DNA of 64,000 nt from Thiomicrorhabdus immobilis (GTDB taxonomy: Bacteria; Pseudomonadota; Gammaproteobacteria; Thiomicrospirales; Thiomicrospiraceae). The translations under genes were made by a program, and so were the position numbers. The stretch is taken from positions 2,418,001 to 2,482,000 of the forward strand of contig NZ_AP024202.1 of NCBI RefSeq assembly GCF_021654855.1. Direction: 5' to 3'. The notes under the pieces were generated by a model, which did no database searches, had not been told where the DNA came from, and saw nothing but the letters and a program-made list of their open reading frames with translations. Positions 25,126-33,462 of this stretch are shown here, one piece after another. The stretch's first letter is position 1; every line of letters starts with the position of its first letter.

Positions 25126-25132
25126 ATTCAAA

Positions 25133-25165
25133 AACCTCGATTGATTCGTCAATCGGGGTTTTTTT
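25133..25165 (+). terminator. Terminator of the tRNA-Phe/tRNA-Leu unit
   Basis: AACCTCGATTGA, a TTCG tetraloop and TCAATCGGGGTT (one G-U pair) followed by TTTTT. It lies eight bases after tRNA-Leu. Confidence 0.9.
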
Positions 25166-25548
25166 ATGCCTAAAATTTATTAAACCGAACATCATTCTCT
25201 GTGCACAAACACACTCTTTACAGGTATTTGCTTTTTTCACCTGCCATTTCTAAAACCATACCCCCATCACTTTCTACTTGACCTCACGCTTACTATGCAA
25301 TTAAGCTTGAAGGTACGATTTTCCAGGATTTTTGTCTCAATTTTATTGGGCTTGCCATTTTTACGGTTCTAAAAGCCATAGACTAACTGGAGAAATAGGT
25401 TGCGTGGAGATAAAAACACACCGTTATCTAGTCAATAACCCGTGGCAATATTTTGGTAACTATCAAGCTATACACTCGAGAGCAAAAACCGTGAATAACA
25501 CTGACCTTAAAACAAATTCGGTAAGAATAAAACGAATCGAAATACACC
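25166..25548. other. Gene-free stretch before the histidine kinase
   Basis: No convincing gene or structure. A 74-codon open frame (25332-25556) lacks a ribosome-binding site and family resemblance. The stretch presumably holds the kinase promoter, but I cannot place boxes with confidence. Confidence 0.4.
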
Positions 25549-26961
25549 ATGCATAGATTGTTAAAAAGACAACTTACTCGTATATTCGGCAGAGATTTTG
25601 ATATCAATACATTCTCTGATGAGCAAAAACAATTCATAGAAAAGGTCGATGAAACCTATGCTGAAAACGACTCCGAAAGGAAGTTTTTAGAAAACACCTT
25701 GGAAATCAACTCTACCGAACTAAATAGCGCCAATGCCGAAATTAAAAAACAAAATGACTCTTTGAACGAGTTGGTGGAGGAGCGCACCCAATCTTTAAGA
25801 GAAGCGCTCATAAAAGCTGAACAAGCGACCCTCGCCAAAAGCGATTTTTTAGCCAATATGAGCCATGAAATCCGTACCCCTCTAAACGGGATAACCGGAA
25901 TGATTCATTTAACTTTGCAAACCCAGCTCAATGAGGTTCAAAAAGAGTATTTAGACAAGATTAATAGCTCTGCGGAACTCTTATTGGGCATTATTAACGA
26001 CATCCTCGATTTTTCGAAAATTGAAGCGAATAAAGTCGAGCTTGAAGAGATCACTTTTGAAATCAAACAAGTGGTAGACAATGTCATTAACCTCACTCAA
26101 TTGAAGGCTGAAGAAAAGGCCATTCTGTTCAAGATTGAAGTGGAGGATGCTGTTCCGGCACTGTTGAAAGGCGATCCTCTACGTATTGGACAGGTGCTGA
26201 TCAATTTAACCAATAACGCAGTTAAATTCAGTCAATCGGGAGATAGTGTTGAGGTCAACATCTCCCTAAAAGAGCAAGAAGACAAGCAAATCACTTTACT
26301 TTGCTCAGTGAGAGATACCGGCATAGGAATGTCATCCGAGCAACAAGAAAAACTCTTCAAACCTTTCAGCCAAACCGATAGTTCAACCACACGCAAGTAT
26401 GGCGGTACCGGACTTGGCCTGGCAATATCAAAACGTCTTATTGAGATGATGGAAGGTCAGATTTGGGTTGAGAGCCAAGAAGGCGTAGGAAGCACTTTTT
26501 ACTTCAGCATTCCACTGCAAAAAGGCAAAAACGAGACACTTACACAACATCACGATTACAATGAATCTCAACTCGAAGAGGCGATTGCTCGCTTGAAAAA
26601 CAAGAAAATACTGTTAGCGGAAGACAATCAAGTTAATCAACTGGTTGCGAAAAAACTACTCGCTCACTATGACATACAGGTAGTGATTGCCGAAAATGGT
26701 CAACAAGCACTTTTAGCTCTCGAAAAAGAAACGTTTGATGGCGTCCTTATGGACTGTATGATGCCCATTTTGGATGGCTATGAGACCACTCGACAAATAC
26801 GTTTGCAAAAACAATATGCCTCCCTGCCGGTTATCGCCATGACGGCCAATGCCATGAAACATGATATAGAGAACGTCTTAGCATGCGGAATGAACGACCA
26901 TATCGCTAAACCTGTCAATCCAAAAACCATGTTGATGACCATGGCAAAGTGGATCGGTTAA
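25549..26961 (+). CDS. Hybrid histidine kinase with C-terminal receiver domain
   Basis: A 470-residue cytoplasmic kinase without membrane segments. Order: a short N-terminal helix region (residues 1-45), a coiled coil (about 45-95), HisKA with phospho-acceptor His106 (SHEIRTPLNG), HATPase with DTGIGM and GGTGLGLAIS, and a receiver with acceptor Asp402 (LMDCMMP) and conserved Lys in HIAKPVN. There is no separate sensor domain, so the signal may come through the N-terminus or a partner protein. No response-regulator gene is adjacent. Possible partners and output are unknown. Confidence 0.9.
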   Translation: MHRLLKRQLTRIFGRDFDINTFSDEQKQFIEKVDETYAENDSERKFLENTLEINSTELNSANAEIKKQNDSLNELVEERTQSLREALIKAEQATLAKSDFLANMSHEIRTPLNGITGMIHLTLQTQLNEVQKEYLDKINSSAELLLGIINDILDFSKIEANKVELEEITFEIKQVVDNVINLTQLKAEEKAILFKIEVEDAVPALLKGDPLRIGQVLINLTNNAVKFSQSGDSVEVNISLKEQEDKQITLLCSVRDTGIGMSSEQQEKLFKPFSQTDSSTTRKYGGTGLGLAISKRLIEMMEGQIWVESQEGVGSTFYFSIPLQKGKNETLTQHHDYNESQLEEAIARLKNKKILLAEDNQVNQLVAKKLLAHYDIQVVIAENGQQALLALEKETFDGVLMDCMMPILDGYETTRQIRLQKQYASLPVIAMTANAMKHDIENVLACGMNDHIAKPVNPKTMLMTMAKWIG

Positions 26962-27214
26962 CCTGTTGATAACGCCTTTTTGATAGACAGGGCTAACCCG
27001 CCGTTTTTGAAGCCAAAAACATCCTACTAACACGCCCCCTTTACATCCAGGTTTAGTCTCGAAATTTTTGCTGAAAATTGCATATTTTTTATTTGCTTTT
27101 TCGCAAAATCTCTATAAAGTTCGCTTTGCGGACCAGACAAAATGTAGCGTCCTTTTTTGTATCGATTTTGAGCAAATTCAAGATCTTTTTGTTCTTATCT
27201 GGAGAATAAAACCG

Positions 27215-28318
27215 ATGAAAACCTGGCTTTCACCTATTAAAACATTAGTGGCTGTAGCCGCTCTTGGATGCGCATTAACGGCACAAGCGCAAGAAGAGCT
27301 ACATATCTATAACTGGTCTGACTATATTGCAGAAGACACCATCAAAAACTTTGAGGCTAAAACCGGCATTAAAGTGGTTTACGATGTCTATGATTCCAAC
27401 GAAGTGCTTGAGGCGAAATTACTTGCCGGTAAAAGTGGCTATGATTTGGTGTTCCCAACGGCACGCCCGTTTGTTGACCGCCATATCAAAGCCAATATCT
27501 ATCAAAAACTGGATAAGACTAAGTTGACCAACTATGGCAATTTAGATGCGGAAATCCTCAGCTCACTTGCTGATATCGATAAAGGAAATGCCTATGCGGT
27601 GCCTTATATGTGGGGAACAACCGGGATTGGAATCAACGTTAAAAAAGTCAAAAAAATTCTAGGTGATGACTATCCGTTAGATACTTGGGCACTGCTTTTT
27701 GACCCTAAAGTTGTGGCTAAATTATCTAGTTGCGGAGTGTCGTTGATGGATGACGTTACCGAAGTGTTTGCCGCGGCACACGCTTATAAAGCGGAATCGA
27801 CCAATGACTTCAGTAAAGCGTCCATTCAAAAAGCGGTGGATACGGTAATTGCCGTGCGTCCAAATATTCGTTACTTTCACTCATCGCAATACATTAACGA
27901 TTTAGCCAATGGCGATACTTGTGTAGCACAAGGTTATTCAGGGGATATCTTGCAAGCTCGTGACCGTGCCGATGAAGCTAAAAATGGTGTAGAAATCGCC
28001 TATTTAGTACCCAAAGAAGGCGCGGTAGTATGGACCGATGTTATGGTGATTCCGGCTGACGCACCAAACCCTTCGGCTGCGCATAAATTCATCAACTACA
28101 TTTTGGAGCCAGAAGTGATTGCGCCAATTTCCAACTATGTGGCTTATGCAAATGCGAACAGCAAGTCAACGGCGTTATTGGATGAAGAAATCCGTAATGA
28201 TGCCGGTATCTATCCGCCAGCTGAAACCCGTGAAAAATTCATGGTATTGAAGAGCCCAACGGAAAAACAGTCACGTAATATGAACCGCGCTTGGACTCGT
28301 ATCAAAACCGGTCAATAA
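27215..28318 (+). CDS. potF: Periplasmic polyamine-binding protein of an ABC transporter (PotF-like)
   Basis: A 367-residue solute-binding protein with a signal peptide (TLVAVAALGCALTAQA, cleavage near residue 25). The mature start LHIYNWSDYIAEDTIKNFEAKTG is the PotD/PotF family signature (family 1 extracellular binding proteins for spermidine or putrescine). I choose the ATG at 27215, with GGAG ten bases upstream and a signal peptide immediately following. It heads a four-gene unit with ATPase and two permeases. A 19-bp hairpin separates it from the ATPase gene, which fits higher expression of the binding protein. Confidence 0.9.
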   Translation: MKTWLSPIKTLVAVAALGCALTAQAQEELHIYNWSDYIAEDTIKNFEAKTGIKVVYDVYDSNEVLEAKLLAGKSGYDLVFPTARPFVDRHIKANIYQKLDKTKLTNYGNLDAEILSSLADIDKGNAYAVPYMWGTTGIGINVKKVKKILGDDYPLDTWALLFDPKVVAKLSSCGVSLMDDVTEVFAAAHAYKAESTNDFSKASIQKAVDTVIAVRPNIRYFHSSQYINDLANGDTCVAQGYSGDILQARDRADEAKNGVEIAYLVPKEGAVVWTDVMVIPADAPNPSAAHKFINYILEPEVIAPISNYVAYANANSKSTALLDEEIRNDAGIYPPAETREKFMVLKSPTEKQSRNMNRAWTRIKTGQ

Positions 28319-28377
28319 GCCTTTTTATACAAACGGTAAGTGAGTTAAGTATTCACTTGCCGTTAATGAAAATGCAC

Positions 28378-28426
28378 ATCGCAATAACCTATTCATGGTG
28401 TTGTTCAATGAATAGGTTATTGCGAT
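28378..28426 (+). terminator. 19-bp perfect intercistronic hairpin between potF and potG
   Basis: The left arm (28378-28396, starting ATCGCAATAACC) and right arm (28408-28426) are exact inverted repeats of 19 bp with an 11-base loop. A weaker hairpin (ACGGTAAGTGA/TCACTTGCCGT) precedes it near 28332-28363. Probably they protect the potF message from 3' decay and partly terminate transcription before the ATPase gene. Confidence 0.7.
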
Positions 28427-28462
28427 TTATTGTTTTAACACCCTGTGCTGCAAGGTAACCTT

Positions 28463-29593
28463 ATGCTCGATTCGAATAAACCGTTTGCCCAAGTCAATAG
28501 TTCCGAAAGCGAACCGATTGTGCAAATTGAAAACCTGACGAAAACATATGGCGATGTCTACGCGGTGGACGATGTCAGTTTGAAGATTTATCAGGGTGAA
28601 TTCTTCTCTTTATTAGGTTCTTCGGGCTGCGGAAAATCCACACTTTTAAGAATGTTGGCGGGGTTTGAGCAACCTACTGGCGGGCGAATCTTTCTGGATG
28701 GTCAAGATGTGACCGATCTGCCTCCCTACGAACGTCCGTTAAATATCATGTTGCAATCTTATGCGCTGTTTCCACACATGAGTGTAGAAGACAACATTGC
28801 TTTTGGCTTAAAGCAAGAAGGCATGCCTAAAGCGCAACGTGCTGAACGTGTCGCCGAGATGATGCATTTGGTGCAGATTGAAAAACTAGCCAAACGTAAA
28901 CCGCATCAACTTTCTGGTGGGCAAAAACAGCGTGTGGCGCTCGCACGCTCCTTAGCCAAACACCCTAAAATCTTGTTACTGGATGAGCCGCTTGGTGCTT
29001 TGGATAAAAAACTGCGTGAACAAACCCAGTTTGAATTGGTCAATATTCAAGAGCGTTTAGGCATTACTTTCATCGTGGTCACCCATGACCAAGAAGAAGC
29101 CATGACCATGTCATCGCGTATTGCCTTGATGAATGAAGGCCGCGTCATGCAGGTGGACACCCCACGCCGCATGTACGAATATCCGTCTAGCCGTTATGCC
29201 GCCAGTTTTATTGGTCTTATCAATTTATTCACTGGCACTGTCATTTCGCAAGACGGCGACGATGTATTGATTGATTCCGAAGAAGCCGGTGGCCAGCTGC
29301 TGGTGCGCCATCCACAGCCTTTGGTGGCCGGCATGGATATCACCGTAGCCGTGCGGCCGGAAAAGGTCAGGATTGCACCTAAAATTGCATCGCAACCTAA
29401 TCAACTGCAAGGCATCATCAAAGAGATCGCTTATTTGGGTGATGTGTCTATCTACCATGTGGACTTACCCAGCGGTAAACGAGTGCAATTCACCCAATCC
29501 AACATTCAAGCGTTGGCGGAACAACCGATTACCTGGGATGAGCAGGTTAACCTCACCTGGCAAGCCAACTCTTGCAGCATTTTAGTTGAATAG
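28463..29593 (+). CDS. potG: Polyamine ABC transporter ATP-binding protein (PotG/PotA-like)
   Basis: A 376-residue ABC ATPase. Walker A is GSSGCGKST, the signature is LSGGQKQRVALARS, Walker B is ILLLDEPLGALD and the switch His is in VVTHDQEEA. A C-terminal TOBE-type regulatory domain follows (VRPEKVRI). I choose the ATG at 28463, which has AAGG about eight bases upstream; the earlier in-frame start at 28445 lacks a ribosome-binding site. It energises uptake through the two permeases that follow. Confidence 0.92.
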   Translation: MLDSNKPFAQVNSSESEPIVQIENLTKTYGDVYAVDDVSLKIYQGEFFSLLGSSGCGKSTLLRMLAGFEQPTGGRIFLDGQDVTDLPPYERPLNIMLQSYALFPHMSVEDNIAFGLKQEGMPKAQRAERVAEMMHLVQIEKLAKRKPHQLSGGQKQRVALARSLAKHPKILLLDEPLGALDKKLREQTQFELVNIQERLGITFIVVTHDQEEAMTMSSRIALMNEGRVMQVDTPRRMYEYPSSRYAASFIGLINLFTGTVISQDGDDVLIDSEEAGGQLLVRHPQPLVAGMDITVAVRPEKVRIAPKIASQPNQLQGIIKEIAYLGDVSIYHVDLPSGKRVQFTQSNIQALAEQPITWDEQVNLTWQANSCSILVE

Positions 29594-29605
29594 CGGTCTA
29601 AGCAA

Positions 29606-30511
29606 ATGATTACCTGGATCAAACAAATCAACTGGGGAAAAACCGCCATTATCGGCACACCTTGGCTGTGGTTATCACTGTTTTTCTTGCTACCGTTTTT
29701 ATTTATTCTAAAAATCAGCCTGTCCGAAGCGGCCTTGATGCAACCGCCTTACTTACCTTTTATTCGCGGTGTCGAAGACGGCTTGGTGACTATCGCCATC
29801 AATCTCAGCAACTACTCTCTGGTTTTTGAAGACCCTCTGTATGTTAATGCGCTCATCAACTCAATTGAGATTGCCGGAGTGTCGACCGTGCTTGCCTTGA
29901 TTATCGGCTACCCCATGGCGTATGCCATCGCCAAAGCACCGCAACACTGGCGTTTACCGCTGTTGATGCTGATTATTTTGCCGTTTTGGACTTCGTTCCT
30001 GATTCGTGTCTATGCCTGGATTGGCATTCTCAAAAACAACGGCTTGATCAATAACTCCCTGATGTCTTTGGGTGTTATCGACCAACCTTTAGAGATTCTC
30101 TACACCCCAACCGCGGTTTATATCGGCATAGTTTATTCGTACTTACCGTTTGTGATATTACCGCTCTACGCCACCTTAATCCGCATGGATGACTCGCTTT
30201 TGGAAGCCGCTTCTGATTTAGGCTGTAAACCCTGGAAACAGTTTCTGACCATCACCCTACCGCTTTCCATGCCGGGAATTGTGGCTGGAGGTATGTTGGT
30301 GTTTATTCCGGTCATGGGCGAATTTGTCATACCCGACCTACTCGGAGGGCCTAACTCACTGATGCTCGGTAAACTGATGTGGACCGAATTCTTTAGCAAC
30401 AAGGATTGGCCGGTGGCATCGGCTTTGGCCGCGGTATTATTATTGGTATTGATTGTACCGTTTGTACTTTGGCAACATTATGAACGCCGCCAGGAGGAAA
30501 ACGCAGAATGA
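29606..30511 (+). CDS. potH: Polyamine ABC transporter permease (PotH/PotB-like)
   Basis: A 301-residue inner-membrane permease with six predicted membrane segments. The EAA loop that docks to the ATPase is EAASDLGCKPWKQFLTITLPLSMPG, around residues 198-222. It follows potG by 12 bases and overlaps potI by 4 bases (ATGA). Confidence 0.92.
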   Translation: MITWIKQINWGKTAIIGTPWLWLSLFFLLPFLFILKISLSEAALMQPPYLPFIRGVEDGLVTIAINLSNYSLVFEDPLYVNALINSIEIAGVSTVLALIIGYPMAYAIAKAPQHWRLPLLMLIILPFWTSFLIRVYAWIGILKNNGLINNSLMSLGVIDQPLEILYTPTAVYIGIVYSYLPFVILPLYATLIRMDDSLLEAASDLGCKPWKQFLTITLPLSMPGIVAGGMLVFIPVMGEFVIPDLLGGPNSLMLGKLMWTEFFSNKDWPVASALAAVLLLVLIVPFVLWQHYERRQEENAE

Positions 30512-31335
30512 GAAAGAATCGCTTCCCTCTGCTGATGACCATACTGGTGTTTGGTTACGCGTTTTTATACGGGCCGATATTAAGCCTGATTATCTACTCA
30601 TTCAACGAGAGTCGTTTAGTCACGGTTTGGGGTGGTTGGAGCACCAAATGGTATGGCGAACTGCTACAAAACCAAGCCATTTTAGACGCCGCCGCTTTAA
30701 GTTTGAAAATCGCCGCCATCAGCGCGACTTTTGCGGTCATCTTGGGCACTTTGGCGGCCTTGGCTTTGGTACGTTTCAAACGCTTTAAAGGTCGCTATCT
30801 GCTCGATATCATGGTCGCCGCCCCGCTAGTGATGCCGGAGGTCATTTTAGGACTCTCCCTGCTGCTGCTGTTTGTCGCCATGGAAGATGTATTGGGTTGG
30901 CCGGATGGTCGTGGACAAACCACAATTGTGATTGCCCACATGACCTTTGCCATGGCGTATGTCACGGTGGTGGTGCGCTCACGCATCGCCCATTTAGACC
31001 AAAGCTTGGAAGAGGCCGCCATGGATTTAGGCGCCAAACCCCTTAAAGTCTTTTTCAGCATCACCCTACCGATTATCGCCCCGGCCTTAATGGCAGGTTG
31101 GCTATTGGCCTTCACCTTATCTTTGGATGATTTAGTGGTCGCCAGTTTTGTCTCAGGCCCTGGCGCCACCACGCTGCCAATGGTGGTTTATTCAAGTGTA
31201 CGTTTAGGCGTTAGCCCGCAAATCAATGCCTTAGCAACCTTAATCGTGGTATTGGTGACGATTGCAGTCGCCATTGCGGGTTATGTGATGTACCGACAAG
31301 AAAAGCTACGGCAATTAGAGATGAACAGCAAATAA
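30508..31335 (+). CDS. potI: Polyamine ABC transporter permease (PotI/PotC-like)
   Basis: A 275-residue permease with six membrane segments and the EAA loop EEAAMDLGAKPLKVFFSITLPIIAP. It forms a heterodimer with the preceding permease. It is coupled to potH by an ATGA overlap. A perfect 11-bp hairpin spans its stop codon. Substrate (putrescine, spermidine or another cationic compound) cannot be told from sequence. Confidence 0.92.
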   Translation: MRKNRFPLLMTILVFGYAFLYGPILSLIIYSFNESRLVTVWGGWSTKWYGELLQNQAILDAAALSLKIAAISATFAVILGTLAALALVRFKRFKGRYLLDIMVAAPLVMPEVILGLSLLLLFVAMEDVLGWPDGRGQTTIVIAHMTFAMAYVTVVVRSRIAHLDQSLEEAAMDLGAKPLKVFFSITLPIIAPALMAGWLLAFTLSLDDLVVASFVSGPGATTLPMVVYSSVRLGVSPQINALATLIVVLVTIAVAIAGYVMYRQEKLRQLEMNSK

Positions 31336-31352
31336 CTCAATGTTATTTGCTG
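31326..31352 (+). terminator. Hairpin over the potI stop codon
   Basis: CAGCAAATAAC, loop TCAAT and GTTATTTGCTG form an 11-bp stem followed by a weak T-rich stretch (TTTGAAAATTTT). It is a possible terminator. Confidence 0.5.
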
Positions 31353-31390
31353 TTTGAAAATTTTACCCTATTTATACAAAACATAGATGG

Positions 31391-31422
31391 CATAGGTTTT
31401 ACCAGGCCTGGTAAAACCTATG
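31391..31422. repeat. 32-bp perfect palindrome centred on CCAGGCCTGG, between convergent operons
   Basis: The palindrome extends 16 bases on each side of the centre (arms start CATAGGTTTT), the longest extension of the iterated element in this window. It lies between the stop of potI (31335) and the stop of amylosucrase (31501). No U-tract follows on either strand, so it may be a bidirectional transcript end of another type, or a protein-binding site. Confidence 0.85.
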
Positions 31423-31500
31423 GCAGAGCCTATATTTGTAAGCAAGGATAATTTGATTTTTGAGGGAAAATAGACAGCATCTTCTTTTAGACTTAAGCGT

Positions 31501-33456
31501 TTATATCTCACTCAGCCAGTAGAAACCAAAACCTGGAATAACTAATGAATTATTAAAAATTTCTGGTTTCTTGCGGCTTTGCAAGTCAAACAATTCGCCT
31601 TGATTGTAACTACCCCAGCTATTGACATCTTCTAAGTCTAACTTTTGTGGTTGATTGTTAAAGTTCGCAACCACCAACACCCGATCATTTGATTTTAGTG
31701 GGTTAAATCGACTAAAAACAAATAAATTTGGATTGCCAACATCCACCAATTCACGGTTATTGAAATCGGCAAATACATTGACCTCTTTACGAACCGAAAT
31801 CATCTTCTTAATACCGTTAAATATTTCGTATTCGATAGTCCCTGTCGTATGACGTTGCTCTGTTTTTTCCCAATCGATACAAGGGCGATGCACCCAGCGG
31901 TTATCATCAACCTTATTGGGGTCATCCAGATAGGAGTCATCGTTCAAGGTACCGATTTCATCACCGTAATAGAGTAATGGAATACCACCAAAAGAGAGAA
32001 TCATGCTGTTTAAAAGAAGTATTTGTTTAACCGCATTTTCTTGGGCTTCAATATCCCCTGAATCAACCGCATACTGTAAGCCAATCAATGAAGCGAGTGA
32101 GCCAGAAATGCGCGAATCGCCCGTTTTATTGTTCTCCGCAAATGGTAAGCCACGAGCGTGAGAACCTTGGTAACGCCCAGTTAAATAATCAATTAAAAAG
32201 CGGCGGTGTGAGAGTGGTTCATATCCGGCTTGAAGAATATCTTTATCATCAAACCCTAAACCAATATCATCATGACAGCGAATGTAGTTTAACCAGGTTG
32301 CACGCTCTAACTTACTTGGTAAGCTTTTAATACCTTGGGTTAATAGTTTGGCATTTTTAGTGGCCACGGCATCCCACAGTAAGGCCATATAAGTGGCGTT
32401 ATAGGCAATCTCACACTCTTTGGCAATAACGGCGTCTTCACCAAAATATTTGGTTACTTCTGAGGGTGCCACTATGGCCTCGGCAATAAACAGAACCCCT
32501 GGAGCCACCACCTGGCAACAGTCTTTAAGCAATTGTAGGATTAAGTGAGCTTCATGTTCATTTTGACAAGTACTGCCAAGTTTTTTCCAAAGAAAGGCAA
32601 CCGCATCTAAACGTAAGATATCGGCACCTTGGTTAGCCCAGTAAAGAATCACATCAAGCATTTCAATAAAAACAGATGGATTGCTGTAATTTAAATCCCA
32701 CTGGTAGTTATTAAATACCGTCATAACCCAACGCTGCATTTTTTCATCCCAGGTAAAGTTACCTGGTGCGGTTACTGGAAACACCTCCAACATACTTTGC
32801 TCAAACATGTCTGGAATATTACGACTCTCAAAAGTGTAATAGTAATCGCGATAAACCGGATCACCGGCACGGGCTTTTTCTGCCCATTCGTGTTCATCTG
32901 ATGTGTGGTTTAAAACCACATCTAACGCCAGTAACATATCGCGTTCACGCATATCTCCAGAGAGATTTTTTAAATCTTCTAAAGAACCAACGCGATCATC
33001 AATTTCCCTAAAATCACTTACCGCATAACCACCATCACTCTGACCTTCTGGGCATTTCATAATCGGCATAATATGCACAAGATTAACACCTAGCTCTTGC
33101 AGGTAACTTAAATGCCCTTGCATGTCATTTAAGTCTTTAGCAAAGCCATTAGCATACAGAGCCATGCCTACCCATTTTTGGTTTAAAAACCAGTTGTAAT
33201 CTCTTTCTCGCTCAATGTCTTGCTGTTTTAACTCATCGGAACGTTTGATGTATTTGCGAGCCATGGTTTCAACTAGCTTTAAAGCCTGTTGGTCAAAGTC
33301 TGGACGATTACCGTACAACTTAGAAAATAAACCGTGAATCGCATAAAAATTTGCACCTAAGCGAGTATAAAAATGGCGTAAATCTTTTTGATAGATATCA
33401 GGTTTGATTTGATTAAGGATATCGTTCAACAATGAATGGGAGATTTCTTCGTACAT
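31501..33456 (-). CDS. ams: Amylosucrase (GH13 family)
   Basis: A 651-residue GH13 enzyme. The family catalytic residues are visible: nucleophile Asp in DILRLDAVAF, acid/base Glu in FIAEAIV and the third Asp in IRCHDDIGLGF. The N-terminal helical region of about 100 residues and the total length match amylosucrase, which splits sucrose and builds an alpha-glucan or recycles glucose. It is the third gene after sps and the phosphatase/fructokinase fusion. In halophilic methanotrophs the same order (sps, spp, fruK, ams) makes and turns over sucrose as an osmolyte. Confidence 0.88.
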   Translation of the reverse strand: MYEEISHSLLNDILNQIKPDIYQKDLRHFYTRLGANFYAIHGLFSKLYGNRPDFDQQALKLVETMARKYIKRSDELKQQDIERERDYNWFLNQKWVGMALYANGFAKDLNDMQGHLSYLQELGVNLVHIMPIMKCPEGQSDGGYAVSDFREIDDRVGSLEDLKNLSGDMRERDMLLALDVVLNHTSDEHEWAEKARAGDPVYRDYYYTFESRNIPDMFEQSMLEVFPVTAPGNFTWDEKMQRWVMTVFNNYQWDLNYSNPSVFIEMLDVILYWANQGADILRLDAVAFLWKKLGSTCQNEHEAHLILQLLKDCCQVVAPGVLFIAEAIVAPSEVTKYFGEDAVIAKECEIAYNATYMALLWDAVATKNAKLLTQGIKSLPSKLERATWLNYIRCHDDIGLGFDDKDILQAGYEPLSHRRFLIDYLTGRYQGSHARGLPFAENNKTGDSRISGSLASLIGLQYAVDSGDIEAQENAVKQILLLNSMILSFGGIPLLYYGDEIGTLNDDSYLDDPNKVDDNRWVHRPCIDWEKTEQRHTTGTIEYEIFNGIKKMISVRKEVNVFADFNNRELVDVGNPNLFVFSRFNPLKSNDRVLVVANFNNQPQKLDLEDVNSWGSYNQGELFDLQSRKKPEIFNNSLVIPGFGFYWLSEI

Positions 33457-33462
33457 AGGCTC

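Noticed and set aside
25332-25556. A 74-codon plus-strand open frame before the histidine kinase
   Set aside because: No ribosome-binding site, no recognisable family, and it runs into the kinase start in another frame.
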